Shown here: positions 43,529-52,155 of the stretch, piece by piece
Layout: every line of letters begins with the position of its first letter
How positions within the stretch are numbered: position 1 is the stretch's first letter
NCBI RefSeq assembly: GCF_000518865.1
Contig: NZ_JAEK01000030.1
Location: 1 to 58,063 of the forward strand
Direction of reading: 5' to 3'
From: Bacillus sp. J37
GTDB lineage: Bacteria > Bacillota > Bacilli > Bacillales > Bacillaceae
DNA length: 58,063 nucleotides
The notes under the pieces: generated by a model
What the model was told of the DNA's origin: nothing
The model's input: the letters and a program-made list of their open reading frames with translations, nothing else
Databases searched by the model: none
Program-made: the position numbers and the translations under genes

Positions 43529-43578
43529 CAGTAAAAATGGGTTGTTTTGTTATAGGACAATCCATTTTTACTGTTATT
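43525..43578 (+). terminator. Terminator overlapping the stress-protein stop
   Basis: Sixteen-base arms containing AACAGTAAAAATGG and CCATTTTTACTGTT, followed by TTTCTTTT. The stop codon lies inside the left arm. Confidence 0.8.
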
Positions 43579-43669
43579 TCTTTTATCATTAGTGGCTACC
43601 TTCTAACAATAAACACAGATGTTAAAATAAGTAAAAATATGTTAAAGTAACAATAAAAGGGGTGTAAAG

Positions 43670-43813
43670 ATGATTTGGTTTTTAATTGCCTTATTACCTG
43701 TTATGATCATAGGTGGTATTTGTGTTTGTTTTGAAAAAAAGACCGGTATGGGTGTTCCTGATGATAGTAAACAATCAATAAGTCCAATAGGTCATACATT
43801 TAAATCAAATTAA
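43670..43813 (+). CDS. Small single-helix membrane protein
   Basis: A 47-residue protein beginning MIWFLIALLPVMIIGGICVCF, one membrane helix, then a polar tail ending GHTFKSN. AAAGGGGTG stands five bases before the ATG. No family recognised. Confidence 0.6.
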   Translation: MIWFLIALLPVMIIGGICVCFEKKTGMGVPDDSKQSISPIGHTFKSN

Positions 43814-43826
43814 CGGAATAGCTCAT

Positions 43827-44039
43827 TTATTTTCTTTTTAAACACTGCAACTTTGAACCACACCATGGGCAATAATCAATCCCTATCCTTGAAGAGCCTC
43901 CATCATGAATAATTAATCCATAGTCCTCATCGCTTACATCATAAATAATGATTTTATCAGGACAGTCAAATGGATGATCATGAACATCACACTTGAAGTT
44001 GGCATGAACATCCATATCGTCACAACAATGATTTTTCAT
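43827..44039 (-). CDS. Small cysteine-rich zinc-binding-type protein
   Basis: A 70-residue soluble protein with MKNHCCDDM, CDVHDHPFDCPD and YCPWCGSKLQ: three cysteine groups able to bind zinc, with IIHDGGSSRIGIDYCPWCG as the conserved core. It looks like a Bacillus small domain-of-unknown-function family (possibly DUF6980). AAGGAGAAG precedes the ATG. Confidence 0.72.
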   Translation of the reverse strand: MKNHCCDDMDVHANFKCDVHDHPFDCPDKIIIYDVSDEDYGLIIHDGGSSRIGIDYCPWCGSKLQCLKRK

Positions 44040-44088
44040 ATTTTCATTTCTTCTCCTTATAGATTTAAAGCTCTAGTGAATACGTACA

Positions 44089-44229
44089 TTATTTTTTAAT
44101 ACTCTCTATTACTTCACGTAACTTTTTTATCTCTTCTGTTTGGTCCAATATATTGTTATTAACTTTTCTTAAAGCATCAAACACGGCAAAAATTCCTGCA
44201 AATAGTAAAATACCAAAAAGGATCATCAT
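44089..44229 (-). CDS. Small membrane protein with coiled tail
   Basis: A 46-residue protein: MMILFGILLFAGIFAVFDAL (helix) followed by a charged amphipathic segment LDQTEEIKKLREVIESIKK. GAAGGTG precedes the ATG-ATG start. The layout resembles small membrane scaffold or toxin-like peptides, but no family is recognised. Confidence 0.6.
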   Translation of the reverse strand: MMILFGILLFAGIFAVFDALRKVNNNILDQTEEIKKLREVIESIKK

Positions 44230-44371
44230 TTTTACACCTTCTTACATTGAATGGAATATAGTTATTTAAACAAAAGGAGAAACACAGTCAATCTTGAAGA
44301 ATTGCTCACAATTATAGAAAGAAATAAGGCTTCTAATAAGAGTGATATCTATTATTCTTCACTTATGAATC

Positions 44372-45892
44372 TTAATCTTGTATCCATTGTTCATTAGGGT
44401 ATTGCTGCTTAAGTCTTTTTACTAGTTCTAGTTGTATTTCTTTGTAACCAATTAATTCCTTGTTAAGTAATTCTTTATAAACAATAATAGGCTCAGAACG
44501 ATTATTTCGGATTGTATCAGCATATTCAGATGTATAATGAGTTTCCCCATTGTATTTTCTAATTGCCTCTTCTGCCATTTCTGCATATTTTAAGGAATCC
44601 TCAAGGCTTTTTAATAGAGATAACTCTGACATCATATAAAGTTCACTAACATCCGTTTCCTTCACTTTTTTAAGTGTATCCATCGCCTTCTCGAATTCAC
44701 CTTGTTTTATATATACATAGGATAAGCTTCGCTCGACATACACATCGTACGGATCCAAACTAGCAATCTTTAGATATAAATTCTCAGCAACTTTAAATTC
44801 CTTCTTTATTTCTGCTTCAACTGCTTGTTCGAATAAAACGTTTATCTCTTCTCGCCTATTTAAAAATGTTGTTTGAAACTCTTCTATTTTCATACCTGTT
44901 GTTTCTTGGAAGACTGCATAGAAATCATTATCATTTTTTGTACGGATGAGAATGCTTGGGATAACGTCCTTTCCGTGTTCAAGAACAAGTTCTCTGACTG
45001 CAAAATAACTTTGAAGATATGGATCAAATCCATTTCGTCTTGCTTCATGAAAATCGTTATTCGAATCGATATCTTTAAAATTGATCTCTTTATTAAGATC
45101 TATATCGACAAACGTATGCATGTTCATGACATATTCTGATATACCCTCGTTAAACCATTGTGGGATACTTGTACTTGAAATATGATGATGTTTTAAAAAT
45201 TGATCTGTCCGATAATGAGTATATTCATGAGTAAAGGCATCTTGAAAATCGTAGGGGGCAACACTATTCTCACTTACTATATGAATGGATTGGTTACTTG
45301 GAAGATAAAATCCACTTAACTTCTCCTTATTTGTTCGAGAATTTAGTTCATCAACACTTTCATATATCATGATGGTTAAATCGACTGGGGTATCAGCACC
45401 GTATAGTAAATCTAGTTCTTCTTTTACTTTTGGATATAAACTCTTTATTGTATCAATGGATGTCTCTTCCCCTTTAGGAAAGTGAAAAGTAATTCCATTA
45501 TATTCTTCAGTAAGTAACCCTTCTTTATATGCAATTGGAATAAAGACATTTGTCACAGTAAGAACACTTTCTTTTAAACTCGGAACTTCATCTTTAGACG
45601 TTTCTTCCAGAATAATATTTAATAATCCTAACGCAATGACAAACAAAAGATAAAAACTAGAAACAGCAAATAGTACAAAGGAACCTGTTCTCTTCCGAAT
45701 CTTCAACATAGCAATATTGCCTTTTATCATTCCATACATACTGATACTAATAGGAATAATAAGTATCATACTTATTACGAAACTAATTGCTAAACCTTCT
45801 ACGCCGTTTAGCGATAACACAATAAAGTACAATAATATTGCTAGGGGAATTAAGATAGATAATAACGCGATAACGTTTAAAAATGCCTTCAT
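44372..45892 (-). CDS. Membrane peptidase-MA-like zinc metalloprotease with TPR
   Basis: A protein of about 506 residues. Three N-terminal helices (about 3-23, 27-52, 68-92) anchor it. A gluzincin-type domain contains HEYTHYRTDQ (HExxH, about residues 222-226) and a downstream NEGISEY glutamate (about 249-255), the zinc site of peptidase-MA-like proteins. A C-terminal tetratricopeptide-like region follows (about 350-450; AENLYLKIASLDPYDVYVERSLSYVYIKQGEFEKAMDTL). The catalytic domain probably faces outside. The start at MKAFLNV follows GAGGAG. The substrate is unknown. Confidence 0.85.
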   Translation of the reverse strand: MKAFLNVIALLSILIPLAILLYFIVLSLNGVEGLAISFVISMILIIPISISMYGMIKGNIAMLKIRKRTGSFVLFAVSSFYLLFVIALGLLNIILEETSKDEVPSLKESVLTVTNVFIPIAYKEGLLTEEYNGITFHFPKGEETSIDTIKSLYPKVKEELDLLYGADTPVDLTIMIYESVDELNSRTNKEKLSGFYLPSNQSIHIVSENSVAPYDFQDAFTHEYTHYRTDQFLKHHHISSTSIPQWFNEGISEYVMNMHTFVDIDLNKEINFKDIDSNNDFHEARRNGFDPYLQSYFAVRELVLEHGKDVIPSILIRTKNDNDFYAVFQETTGMKIEEFQTTFLNRREEINVLFEQAVEAEIKKEFKVAENLYLKIASLDPYDVYVERSLSYVYIKQGEFEKAMDTLKKVKETDVSELYMMSELSLLKSLEDSLKYAEMAEEAIRKYNGETHYTSEYADTIRNNRSEPIIVYKELLNKELIGYKEIQLELVKRLKQQYPNEQWIQD

Positions 45893-45983
45893 TAATAACT
45901 CCTCAAAAATTTTATATGATAAAATCATCTTAGGCTATTCTTTCAAATAAATGGTATAAATATTAAATGGAGGTGATTATATT

Positions 45984-46091
45984 ATGTCGATGTGGAATCC
46001 TGTAGGAATACTAATGTTCCCATTAATTATAGTAGCAATAATAGGTATTGTGCTTCTTGTGATCAAGCAGCTAAAAAAATATAAACACTAA
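45984..46091 (+). CDS. Very small membrane protein
   Basis: A 35-residue protein: MSMWNPVGILMFPLIIVAII plus a short basic tail ending KKYKH. GGAGGTGAT stands seven bases before the ATG. It is divergent from the peptidase gene. The strong ribosome site is the main support. Confidence 0.65.
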   Translation: MSMWNPVGILMFPLIIVAIIGIVLLVIKQLKKYKH

Positions 46092-46227
46092 TTGTTATTC
46101 GAGTAACTCTGTTTAACATGTAATGGATTAATATTCATGAATTGCTTGATTTCTGTCTGAAAAACTTGTCATTTCCATAAGATAAGCGCCTATCTATTCT
46201 CCACATAAGCGCTCGCTTATTGAATAA

Positions 46228-47019
46228 TCATGTCCACTCTGATCCAAATTTCTGGATAAATGCAATATCCTTTTCATAATGTTCAAGATGTCCTTCATCT
46301 ATCATCTTTTGGAATGCAAGATCACCTTCACTAGCTTTTCTAATAATAGTTTTACATAAGCCTTCTACTCTTCTTATGACCATTTCTAAATAATCTTCTT
46401 CTCGTTCCTCCCCATAAGCTTCAAAGAACAATCTGATTCTTTGTTTTATTCGATTAGCATGCAGTTGTGTTTGATAATGAATTTCCTCACCTGTTTCAGA
46501 AAGGTAGAATCTACTTAAAGGTACACACGTATAGAGAGTATAGGCTATATCCCAAACTCGCGGACCAGGTGCAGCAACATCGAAGTCAATGATTCCCACT
46601 GGTTTTTCTTTGTTAAAAATAATGTTATATCTGGCAAAATCATTGTGACATAATACTTCCACTTTATATGGTGTATTGTCTAACGGTTTCCATTCTTCAG
46701 TCAATGGGAAATCACTTACAGCCTCATGATAGGAACGGAGCATTTTGGCTATAACTATTAAGGCATTATTAGACCACATATACTCTCTTAAAGGATCGTT
46801 TCCAGCTTCTCCTTCAATAAAGGACAATATTTCTCTTCCTTTTTCATCAATACCTAAAAACTTTGGCGCATAATGAAATCTCTTTTTCTCCAAGTGCTTT
46901 AGCAGCTTGTGGACCCTGGAACTTTCAGGCTTTAAGTCTCGTCGAACAGTATCCCCCGAACGATAAATGCTGGACACATTACCCCCTTTTAGCTTTTCTT
47001 CACTTTCCTGATCGTTCAT
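46228..47019 (-). CDS. Aminoglycoside-phosphotransferase-family kinase
   Basis: A 263-residue protein-kinase-like fold: catalytic loop VLCHNDFARYNIIF (Brenner HxDxxxxN), metal-binding VGIIDFDVAAPG, and WDIAYTLYTCVPL. The N-lobe is short. The family phosphorylates antibiotics, choline or homoserine-like small molecules; nothing here proves resistance. The nucleotidyltransferase gene lies 99 bases upstream on the same strand. Confidence 0.85.
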   Translation of the reverse strand: MNDQESEEKLKGGNVSSIYRSGDTVRRDLKPESSRVHKLLKHLEKKRFHYAPKFLGIDEKGREILSFIEGEAGNDPLREYMWSNNALIVIAKMLRSYHEAVSDFPLTEEWKPLDNTPYKVEVLCHNDFARYNIIFNKEKPVGIIDFDVAAPGPRVWDIAYTLYTCVPLSRFYLSETGEEIHYQTQLHANRIKQRIRLFFEAYGEEREEDYLEMVIRRVEGLCKTIIRKASEGDLAFQKMIDEGHLEHYEKDIAFIQKFGSEWT

Positions 47020-47118
47020 TCACTATCACCCCTACTCGTCGGCTATTAACTAACTTACTAATTTATCTATTTATTGTTCTTCCTTTATCTACACCTTATA
47101 TGGATTGTCTTTGTCTTA

Positions 47119-47826
47119 TCATTTGCCTATTGAAAATCCCTCAAACAATCGTCCACCATGCGGCTCTAATACCTTATCAACTAATTGAACAACTTTCACT
47201 TTCTCACCCGTAAGATAAAAGGCATTAAAGGCTTCTACAAACTCTTCTGTAAATGTCTCATCATATTGATTCAGAGCGCGAATAATCCATTTCGAAGAAC
47301 CAATCCACTGACGATTTGTCCTTAAAACAAATTCGTGAACTTGATCAGCTATGGTATTAGCTATAAATATTGATTCAGCTCGGTTCATACTTCCTAAAAA
47401 ATCTTCAAGTGCATCCGTTAAAAAATATCGCTTCGTCCTTATCACGTCTTCAGACCATATTTCTGGGCCCTTCTCTAAAATATCTTCAGCTTCCTTTTTT
47501 ATAGATTGTAAGATTCCTTCATCTTTTATAATAATCCCCTCAGAAATCATTCTTGGCATAGAAGGCCTCGATGCTTTGCAGTCCATTTCAATAAAGTATT
47601 TATAAGAAGATAAATTATGGACAAAAATCTCTATTGCCCAACCAAAATCAATCATTGACTCCCTATATGATGAAGGAAGTCTATTATCAAAAATAACGAT
47701 ATCTAGATCAGATGTTTCTGTTGCCTCTCCCCTAACTACACTTCCTGCTAATAAAGCCCCTTGGCAATTTGAAAAATACTTATCAATAAATCGAGTCGCT
47801 GCTTCTATCGGATCTAATTTCTTCAT
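47119..47826 (-). CDS. Pol-beta-type nucleotidyltransferase-domain protein
   Basis: A protein of about 235 residues. GALLAGSVVRGEATETSDLDIVIFD carries the nucleotidyltransferase GS...DxD motif; a helical C-terminal domain follows. It resembles aminoglycoside adenylyltransferase-like proteins but lacks a specific match. The start at MKKLDPIEAA follows AGAGGTG. The kinase-fold gene downstream suggests a pair that modifies small molecules. Confidence 0.8.
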   Translation of the reverse strand: MKKLDPIEAATRFIDKYFSNCQGALLAGSVVRGEATETSDLDIVIFDNRLPSSYRESMIDFGWAIEIFVHNLSSYKYFIEMDCKASRPSMPRMISEGIIIKDEGILQSIKKEAEDILEKGPEIWSEDVIRTKRYFLTDALEDFLGSMNRAESIFIANTIADQVHEFVLRTNRQWIGSSKWIIRALNQYDETFTEEFVEAFNAFYLTGEKVKVVQLVDKVLEPHGGRLFEGFSIGK

Positions 47827-47874
47827 AAGATTCACCTCTAACACTCTTTATTTCTTTTATTAATCTGAAAATGT

Positions 47875-48033
47875 CTATTTGTTTTTCTTCTTTCTATTGG
47901 CAAGAAAAATTGCTCCTATATAACACCCAAACCCTATTACATGCAAAATAGTATTGCCAATCTTACCGAAGTCATCAACTGTAAGTGCCATTAAGATGGC
48001 CCCAAATATCATAAATAAAACACAAAAAAGCAT
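47875..48033 (-). CDS. Small two-helix membrane protein
   Basis: A 52-residue protein: MLFCVLFMIFGAILMALTVDDFGKIGNTILHV with a second helix and the basic tail NRKKKNK. Ribosome site weak; a TTG two codons earlier (48039) lies closer to a GGGGGAT and may be the real start. Confidence 0.5.
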   Translation of the reverse strand: MLFCVLFMIFGAILMALTVDDFGKIGNTILHVIGFGCYIGAIFLANRKKKNK

Positions 48034-48145
48034 TTTCAAATTTGACTCAATCCCCCAAGCTCACCATAAGATCAGTTCAAGCTCTTATTAAATTAACGAT
48101 AAAAAGAGAAAAAGTTTTAGATTCTATATATTTGTAGGCTAATGA

Positions 48146-48466
48146 TCATTTTGGTTGAGTCCATTTAACCTTAAACCTTACTAAGAACGGAGTGAGCAGT
48201 GAACCAATTAATGCTATGAATATACCAAAAACTAACGTTAATAATGAATTATCAAAGGGCGATAAAAAATGTATAAAGATTATCATTGGTAATACAATAA
48301 GAAAAGTAACTACTAAACGTCCGGAAGCAGTAATCTTATGCTTGGTACCACATTTTTCACATACAATTGTTTTGTACACCCATAACGACCAATACATATT
48401 ATTCCAGCTAAAAGGCATAGAGCAAATATGACATTGCTGCACAGCAAACACAACCTTAATCATCAT
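48146..48466 (-). CDS. CxxC-20-CxxC zinc-ribbon membrane protein
   Basis: The 106-residue protein has CHIC and CEKC separated by exactly 20 residues (CxxC-20-CxxC, TIGR04104 type), then GTKHKITASGRLV and two membrane helices. The family is widespread in Bacillus with unknown function. The site AGGAAAAG precedes ATGATG. Confidence 0.8.
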   Translation of the reverse strand: MMIKVVFAVQQCHICSMPFSWNNMYWSLWVYKTIVCEKCGTKHKITASGRLVVTFLIVLPMIIFIHFLSPFDNSLLTLVFGIFIALIGSLLTPFLVRFKVKWTQPK

Positions 48467-48564
48467 CTTTTCCTAATTTTAACATATTCTTCTTGCTAGT
48501 TATTCAATATATTGGCCGTAGCGGAGAAAGTTAGAAGACTTTTACTATAAAAATTGCAAAAAAG

Positions 48565-48613
48565 AAAAGAGACTAACTCAAGGTGCCATATAACCTTGAG
48601 TTAGTCTCTTTTT
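48565..48613. terminator. Bidirectional terminator
   Basis: Perfect 20-base arms beginning AAAAGAGACTAA and ending TTAGTCTCTTTT with an eight-base loop and T tracts on both sides. It ends the DedA transcript nine bases past the stop. Confidence 0.9.
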
Positions 48614-48621
48614 TAAAAGCG

Positions 48622-49212
48622 CTACTGTGTGCTTAGTTTTCTTCTTTTTACAACCATCCATATAATGAGTAAAACGATTGGGATTAACAAATAATTGGCA
48701 TATTGACTAAATATTTCACCAGCATTTTCCCACTGAGGTCCAAGACGATAGCCTAAATAGACATATATTGCAGTTATTGGAAGCATTGCCAAATATGTAT
48801 AAAGAATAAATGTCCACACATTCATCTTAGACATTCCACACGGAATTGAAATAGCCGTCCGAACACCTGGAATAAATCTACCTAAAAATGCGACACTTCC
48901 GCCGTATTTTTCAAAAAATTGGTCTGATTTATTAATATGCTCTTCTTTTATGAAAAAGTACTTCCCGAATTTTATGATCGCTACTCTACCACCATACCGA
49001 CCTAATGCATATAAAGTAAGTGGCCCAAGTACACCACCAATAGATCCGGCAAAAATGGCCCCAAATAAATTCATATCTCCTTCATAAACCCAGTAACCAG
49101 CCAATGGGAGTACTAGTTCTGCAGGAACAAATTCAAAAGTTAAAGCAAGCATAATGCCAATATATGATAACTCTTTAAAAGCCTCCAACATTTGCAAGAT
49201 CAGAGCTTCCAT
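48622..49212 (-). CDS. DedA-family membrane protein
   Basis: A 196-residue SNARE-associated (DedA/VTT) protein with four or five helices. Family hallmarks: FEFVPAELVLPLAGYWV, then GSIGGVLGPLTLYALGRYGG and GRFIPGVRTAISIPCGMSKM. DedA proteins flip lipid carriers such as undecaprenyl phosphate or phospholipids and support envelope homeostasis. AAAGGAGG precedes the ATG. Confidence 0.92.
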   Translation of the reverse strand: MEALILQMLEAFKELSYIGIMLALTFEFVPAELVLPLAGYWVYEGDMNLFGAIFAGSIGGVLGPLTLYALGRYGGRVAIIKFGKYFFIKEEHINKSDQFFEKYGGSVAFLGRFIPGVRTAISIPCGMSKMNVWTFILYTYLAMLPITAIYVYLGYRLGPQWENAGEIFSQYANYLLIPIVLLIIWMVVKRRKLSTQ

Positions 49213-49464
49213 TGAGAATTACCTCCTTTACAGTTTTTATATGGTCAAAGTACCTTGAATCAGGAAAAACTAGTTTTTAAAATGCGTAAAAAAAAATTAT
49301 ATCACATACATAATAAAGACGGAGCATTTTGGCCATATAAAAAAATAACACTTGCAGTTGCTTTTTATTGATTATAAATTTGTAATGACTTATAAAGTTG
49401 TTAAGCAATTATATTTGTAGAATGATCATGAAGAATACATTATTTAGTTAAAAGGAGTTTATAC

Positions 49465-50052
49465 ATGAACAAAAATAATAAGACATTCCGAATGGTCCTA
49501 TTAGGGATGCTTTCTGCCATCATCATTATTCAAACGACAATCCCGTTTTTAGGATATATCCCGATCGGGCCGCTTAGCTTGACGATTATTCAGGTAACCG
49601 TCATTATCGCAGCTATCGTCCTCGGAACGAAGGAAGGGGCCATTGTAGGCGGCATATGGGGAATCATCACGTTCATCAGGGCATTTATCGCTCCGACAAG
49701 CGTAATAGCACCAATTGTTTTCACGAATCCGCTTGTGTCCGTTTTGCCTCGTATTTTAATTGGTGTGGTTGCGGCATATGTGTTCCACAGAATACTCAGC
49801 GGGAAGCTCAATGAAACAGTGAGAATGAGTGTTGCCGGTGTGCTGGGATCTTTAACAAATACTGTGTTAGTGCTTGGATTCATTTATTTATTTTATCGGG
49901 AGCCATATGCAAACTTTTTGGAGTTGGACATGGAGCAGCTCCTGCCTGCACTGATGACCATTGTCGCCACTAATGGAATTACTGAGGCAATTCTTTCAGG
50001 AGTATTGGCGCCGATTATTTCAAAACCGTTATTAAAATCGATAAAAAAATAG
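49465..50052 (+). CDS. ECF-transporter S component
   Basis: A 195-residue protein with six helices and the S-component pattern: MLSAIIIIQTTIPFLGYIPIGPLSLTIIQVTVIIAAIVLGTKEG, then GGIWGIITFIRAFIAP and a late NGITEAILSGVLAP. It captures a vitamin-like substrate (pantothenate-type PanT is possible) and shares the EcfAAT module encoded elsewhere. AAGGAG precedes the ATG. The base composition is visibly GC-richer than neighbouring genes. No riboswitch-like element was seen in the 252-base leader. Confidence 0.85.
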   Translation: MNKNNKTFRMVLLGMLSAIIIIQTTIPFLGYIPIGPLSLTIIQVTVIIAAIVLGTKEGAIVGGIWGIITFIRAFIAPTSVIAPIVFTNPLVSVLPRILIGVVAAYVFHRILSGKLNETVRMSVAGVLGSLTNTVLVLGFIYLFYREPYANFLELDMEQLLPALMTIVATNGITEAILSGVLAPIISKPLLKSIKK

Positions 50053-50070
50053 CCCATTGGCTGCTTAAGG

Positions 50071-50114
50071 CTGCCGAAAAACTTATATGATTTAAGGTTT
50101 TTCGGCAGTCTTTT
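50071..50114 (+). terminator. Terminator after the S-component gene
   Basis: Perfect 12-base arms CTGCCGAAAAAC / GTTTTTCGGCAG with a 14-base loop and TTTT tail, 18 bases beyond the stop. Confidence 0.85.
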
Positions 50115-50302
50115 GTTTCGGTTAGTATCAGGAATGGCCTCTACCTAAACTAAAAAAACTGAGGATTACGTCAAAAAGAGTAACTACTTCTCTATTAAAA
50201 CTTCAGCTTTGTCATCGTATCGTCATGATATTATAGCTGGTGTATTTATGAGGTTGGTTTTATGGCTATGCTGCTATCGGCTCTTATGCTAAGGAAAATG
50301 AG

Positions 50303-50324
50303 AAAAAGCTGCCTCATTAGCAGC
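50303..50324 (-). terminator. Terminator in a 450-base gap
   Basis: GCTGC / GCAGC with a seven-base loop and a TTTTTCTCATTTT tail in minus-strand reading. It is about 175 bases beyond the reductase stop. The rest of 50053-50500 has no gene. Confidence 0.55.
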
Positions 50325-50500
50325 CGAATCTATAATATAGTGCCATTTAGTTTTAGTTCATCCTCCTCAAGCATTGTTTGAATAATCCGTTAAATGAATA
50401 ATTTTTAAAATTGAGTTTTAGTTTTAAAGGTTAATCACATTACACTTCCAGCACTTTTATATAATGCTTCTTAATACGGCTTTAATGCTTTTATTTTTTA

Positions 50501-51199
50501 CTAGTATCCAAAAAAGGAATCCAGTTTGATATTTTTCTTTGAAATATTATTATTTTGTATATAAGCGGAGGTGGCATCTACCATTTCTTTTGGTCCAGCA
50601 ATTAAGTATTGACCATCATTTCTATATAAGGTGATAAACTTATTTATCTCCTGATATAAGTCATCTCTTGAATCAAGATAAGTTACGCTTATTAAAGAAT
50701 TGTTAGTAAATTCATCTTTAAATAGATATAACTTATTGCTATTAATATAGAGTAGTTTTATTTGTTTTTCGACTCCATGCCACTCTGCCTCTATTTGCTT
50801 AAATATTGAACGAAATGGTGTAATTCCAATTCCACCTGCAATTAGGAGTGACGGTTTATTTTCTTTTATATAAAAACTTCCTACCGGCCCAGCCATTCTA
50901 ATTTTCATGCCTTGTCTTAATTCCAACATCGCTTTCTTGAAATCACTTGGGTTATCACCAATACGAGTTGTTATTTTAACAACATTCTCCTTGGAAGCCG
51001 ATGCCACAGTAAATGGTTTAGTCGAATTTTTTATTTTCTTATGAGTAATGCTAAACAAACCATATTGCCCTGCTTTCCAAGTTAAATCTTCCTCTTTATC
51101 AAATACAAAGGTATAAACATCTTCTGTTTCTTTGTACCTTTCTAAAAAGAATAACTCCCTCTTTTTAAATACAGATAATGTATCTTGAAAAAAGCTCAT
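50501..51199 (-). CDS. Ferredoxin-reductase-type FAD/NAD-binding protein
   Basis: A 232-residue two-domain reductase: a flavin-binding barrel with STKPFTVAS and a nucleotide-binding domain with LLIAGGIGITPFRSIFKQI, then YLIAGPKEMVDATSAYI. It resembles the soluble half of ferric-reductase or flavohemoprotein modules and lacks an iron-sulfur or membrane domain, so an electron acceptor must be separate. AAGGAGAT precedes the ATG. Confidence 0.85.
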   Translation of the reverse strand: MSFFQDTLSVFKKRELFFLERYKETEDVYTFVFDKEEDLTWKAGQYGLFSITHKKIKNSTKPFTVASASKENVVKITTRIGDNPSDFKKAMLELRQGMKIRMAGPVGSFYIKENKPSLLIAGGIGITPFRSIFKQIEAEWHGVEKQIKLLYINSNKLYLFKDEFTNNSLISVTYLDSRDDLYQEINKFITLYRNDGQYLIAGPKEMVDATSAYIQNNNISKKNIKLDSFFGY

Positions 51200-51569
51200 T
51201 CCCTATCTCCTTTTTTGAAGCTATTCTACTTACCTGTATTTTCTTTTAAATACATATCAAAAAATGAAATCCTATATCTGACAAAACAGACCACTTTATT
51301 GACAAAGGAGAGCATTAGTGATCTGTTTTATGTGTCTGTTTCTCATCTCTTTTTGTGTTGCTTACCGTATTGGCCTGCTTTATGCAGCTCTCTCGATAGC
51401 TTTTTCCTTCGATGAATCCAATTTGTTCGAACAAAAATAGGTTGTTCAATCTGTATTTTTTTAAATTTCATCTATCAATAGTCGTTTCACAGTACTTGCT
51501 AGTATGGAAAAATTTATGAAACTTCTATACTTAGATTACTTCACCCACTTTAATCCCGCCTTTTGTCTC
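51200..51569. other. Gap without genes
   Basis: No coding frame has a ribosome site or recognisable translation between the reductase start and the yobU stop. It should carry the reductase promoter. Confidence 0.5.
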
Positions 51570-52049
51570 TTATTTTCTAACAACAGGGATCCACATTTCA
51601 CCAAATACTAAGCCATCTCGCTGCCCCATCACAACTGCTGCATTTGGACCACCAACATATGATACATCCGCTATTTCCATTAGGACTTGACCAAAGGCAA
51701 TACCAGTAAGCTTGTTACTCAGTTCCTCCTCTGTATTCGCTTCCCCTTTAACGACGATGTATTCCCCTTTAGGAAATTCGATAAGTCGGGTTGCCTCCGG
51801 CAAGGACTCCTTTGTCATAACCCCTACGTAATGCATCATTTTATTGTTCACTGCTTCGTTTACGACAAAAACATCGTCATTTGCAGCGATTTTTTTTAGC
51901 TTATCAAGTCTTCCATCCTGATTGACAGCTTGCCAAAAATCCGCTTTTTCCTTATTAATACCAACATAGTCTGTGTAATCACTCTTAAGATCTGTTCCAA
52001 TACCTAAAACTGTAAAGCTGTCTTTTTCTTCTAAAAGATAATCTGCCAT
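51570..52049 (-). CDS. yobU: YobU-like GyrI/effector-binding-fold protein
   Basis: A 159-residue protein with a SOUL/GyrI-like double alpha-beta repeat: FTVLGIGTDLKSDYTDY...FWQAV and the second half FPKGEYIVVKGEANTEEELSNKL ending FGEMWIPVVRK. Such proteins bind hydrophobic effectors. It is divergent from the WYL regulator, as yobU is from yobV in B. subtilis. AAAGGAGG precedes the ATG. Confidence 0.82.
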   Translation of the reverse strand: MADYLLEEKDSFTVLGIGTDLKSDYTDYVGINKEKADFWQAVNQDGRLDKLKKIAANDDVFVVNEAVNNKMMHYVGVMTKESLPEATRLIEFPKGEYIVVKGEANTEEELSNKLTGIAFGQVLMEIADVSYVGGPNAAVVMGQRDGLVFGEMWIPVVRK

Positions 52050-52072
52050 TTCAAATTTCCTCCTTTTAAATT

Positions 52073-52089
52073 AAACAAACGATTTGTTT
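52073..52089. promoter_or_regulatory. Candidate YobV operator
   Basis: Perfect arms AAACAAA / TTTGTTT around CGA, between the divergent yobU and yobV genes. A degenerate copy (AAACGATACTGTTT) ends about 12 bases before yobV. Confidence 0.55.
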
Positions 52090-52155
52090 TTTTTCGTGCT
52101 AAGTTTATAATAGCGTTAAATCATGTCAAAAAACGATACTGTTTAGGAGGTTTCA

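Noticed and set aside
46228-47826. Two-gene antibiotic resistance cassette
   Set aside because: The kinase-fold and nucleotidyltransferase proteins carry only general family motifs; nothing shows they act on an antibiotic, and there is no mobile element beside them.
49213-49464. Possible vitamin riboswitch before the S-component gene
   Set aside because: No recognisable aptamer core or long leader structure was seen.
51185-51415. 76-codon frame in the gap before the reductase gene
   Set aside because: No ribosome site, overlaps the reductase start, and composition is like translated non-coding DNA.
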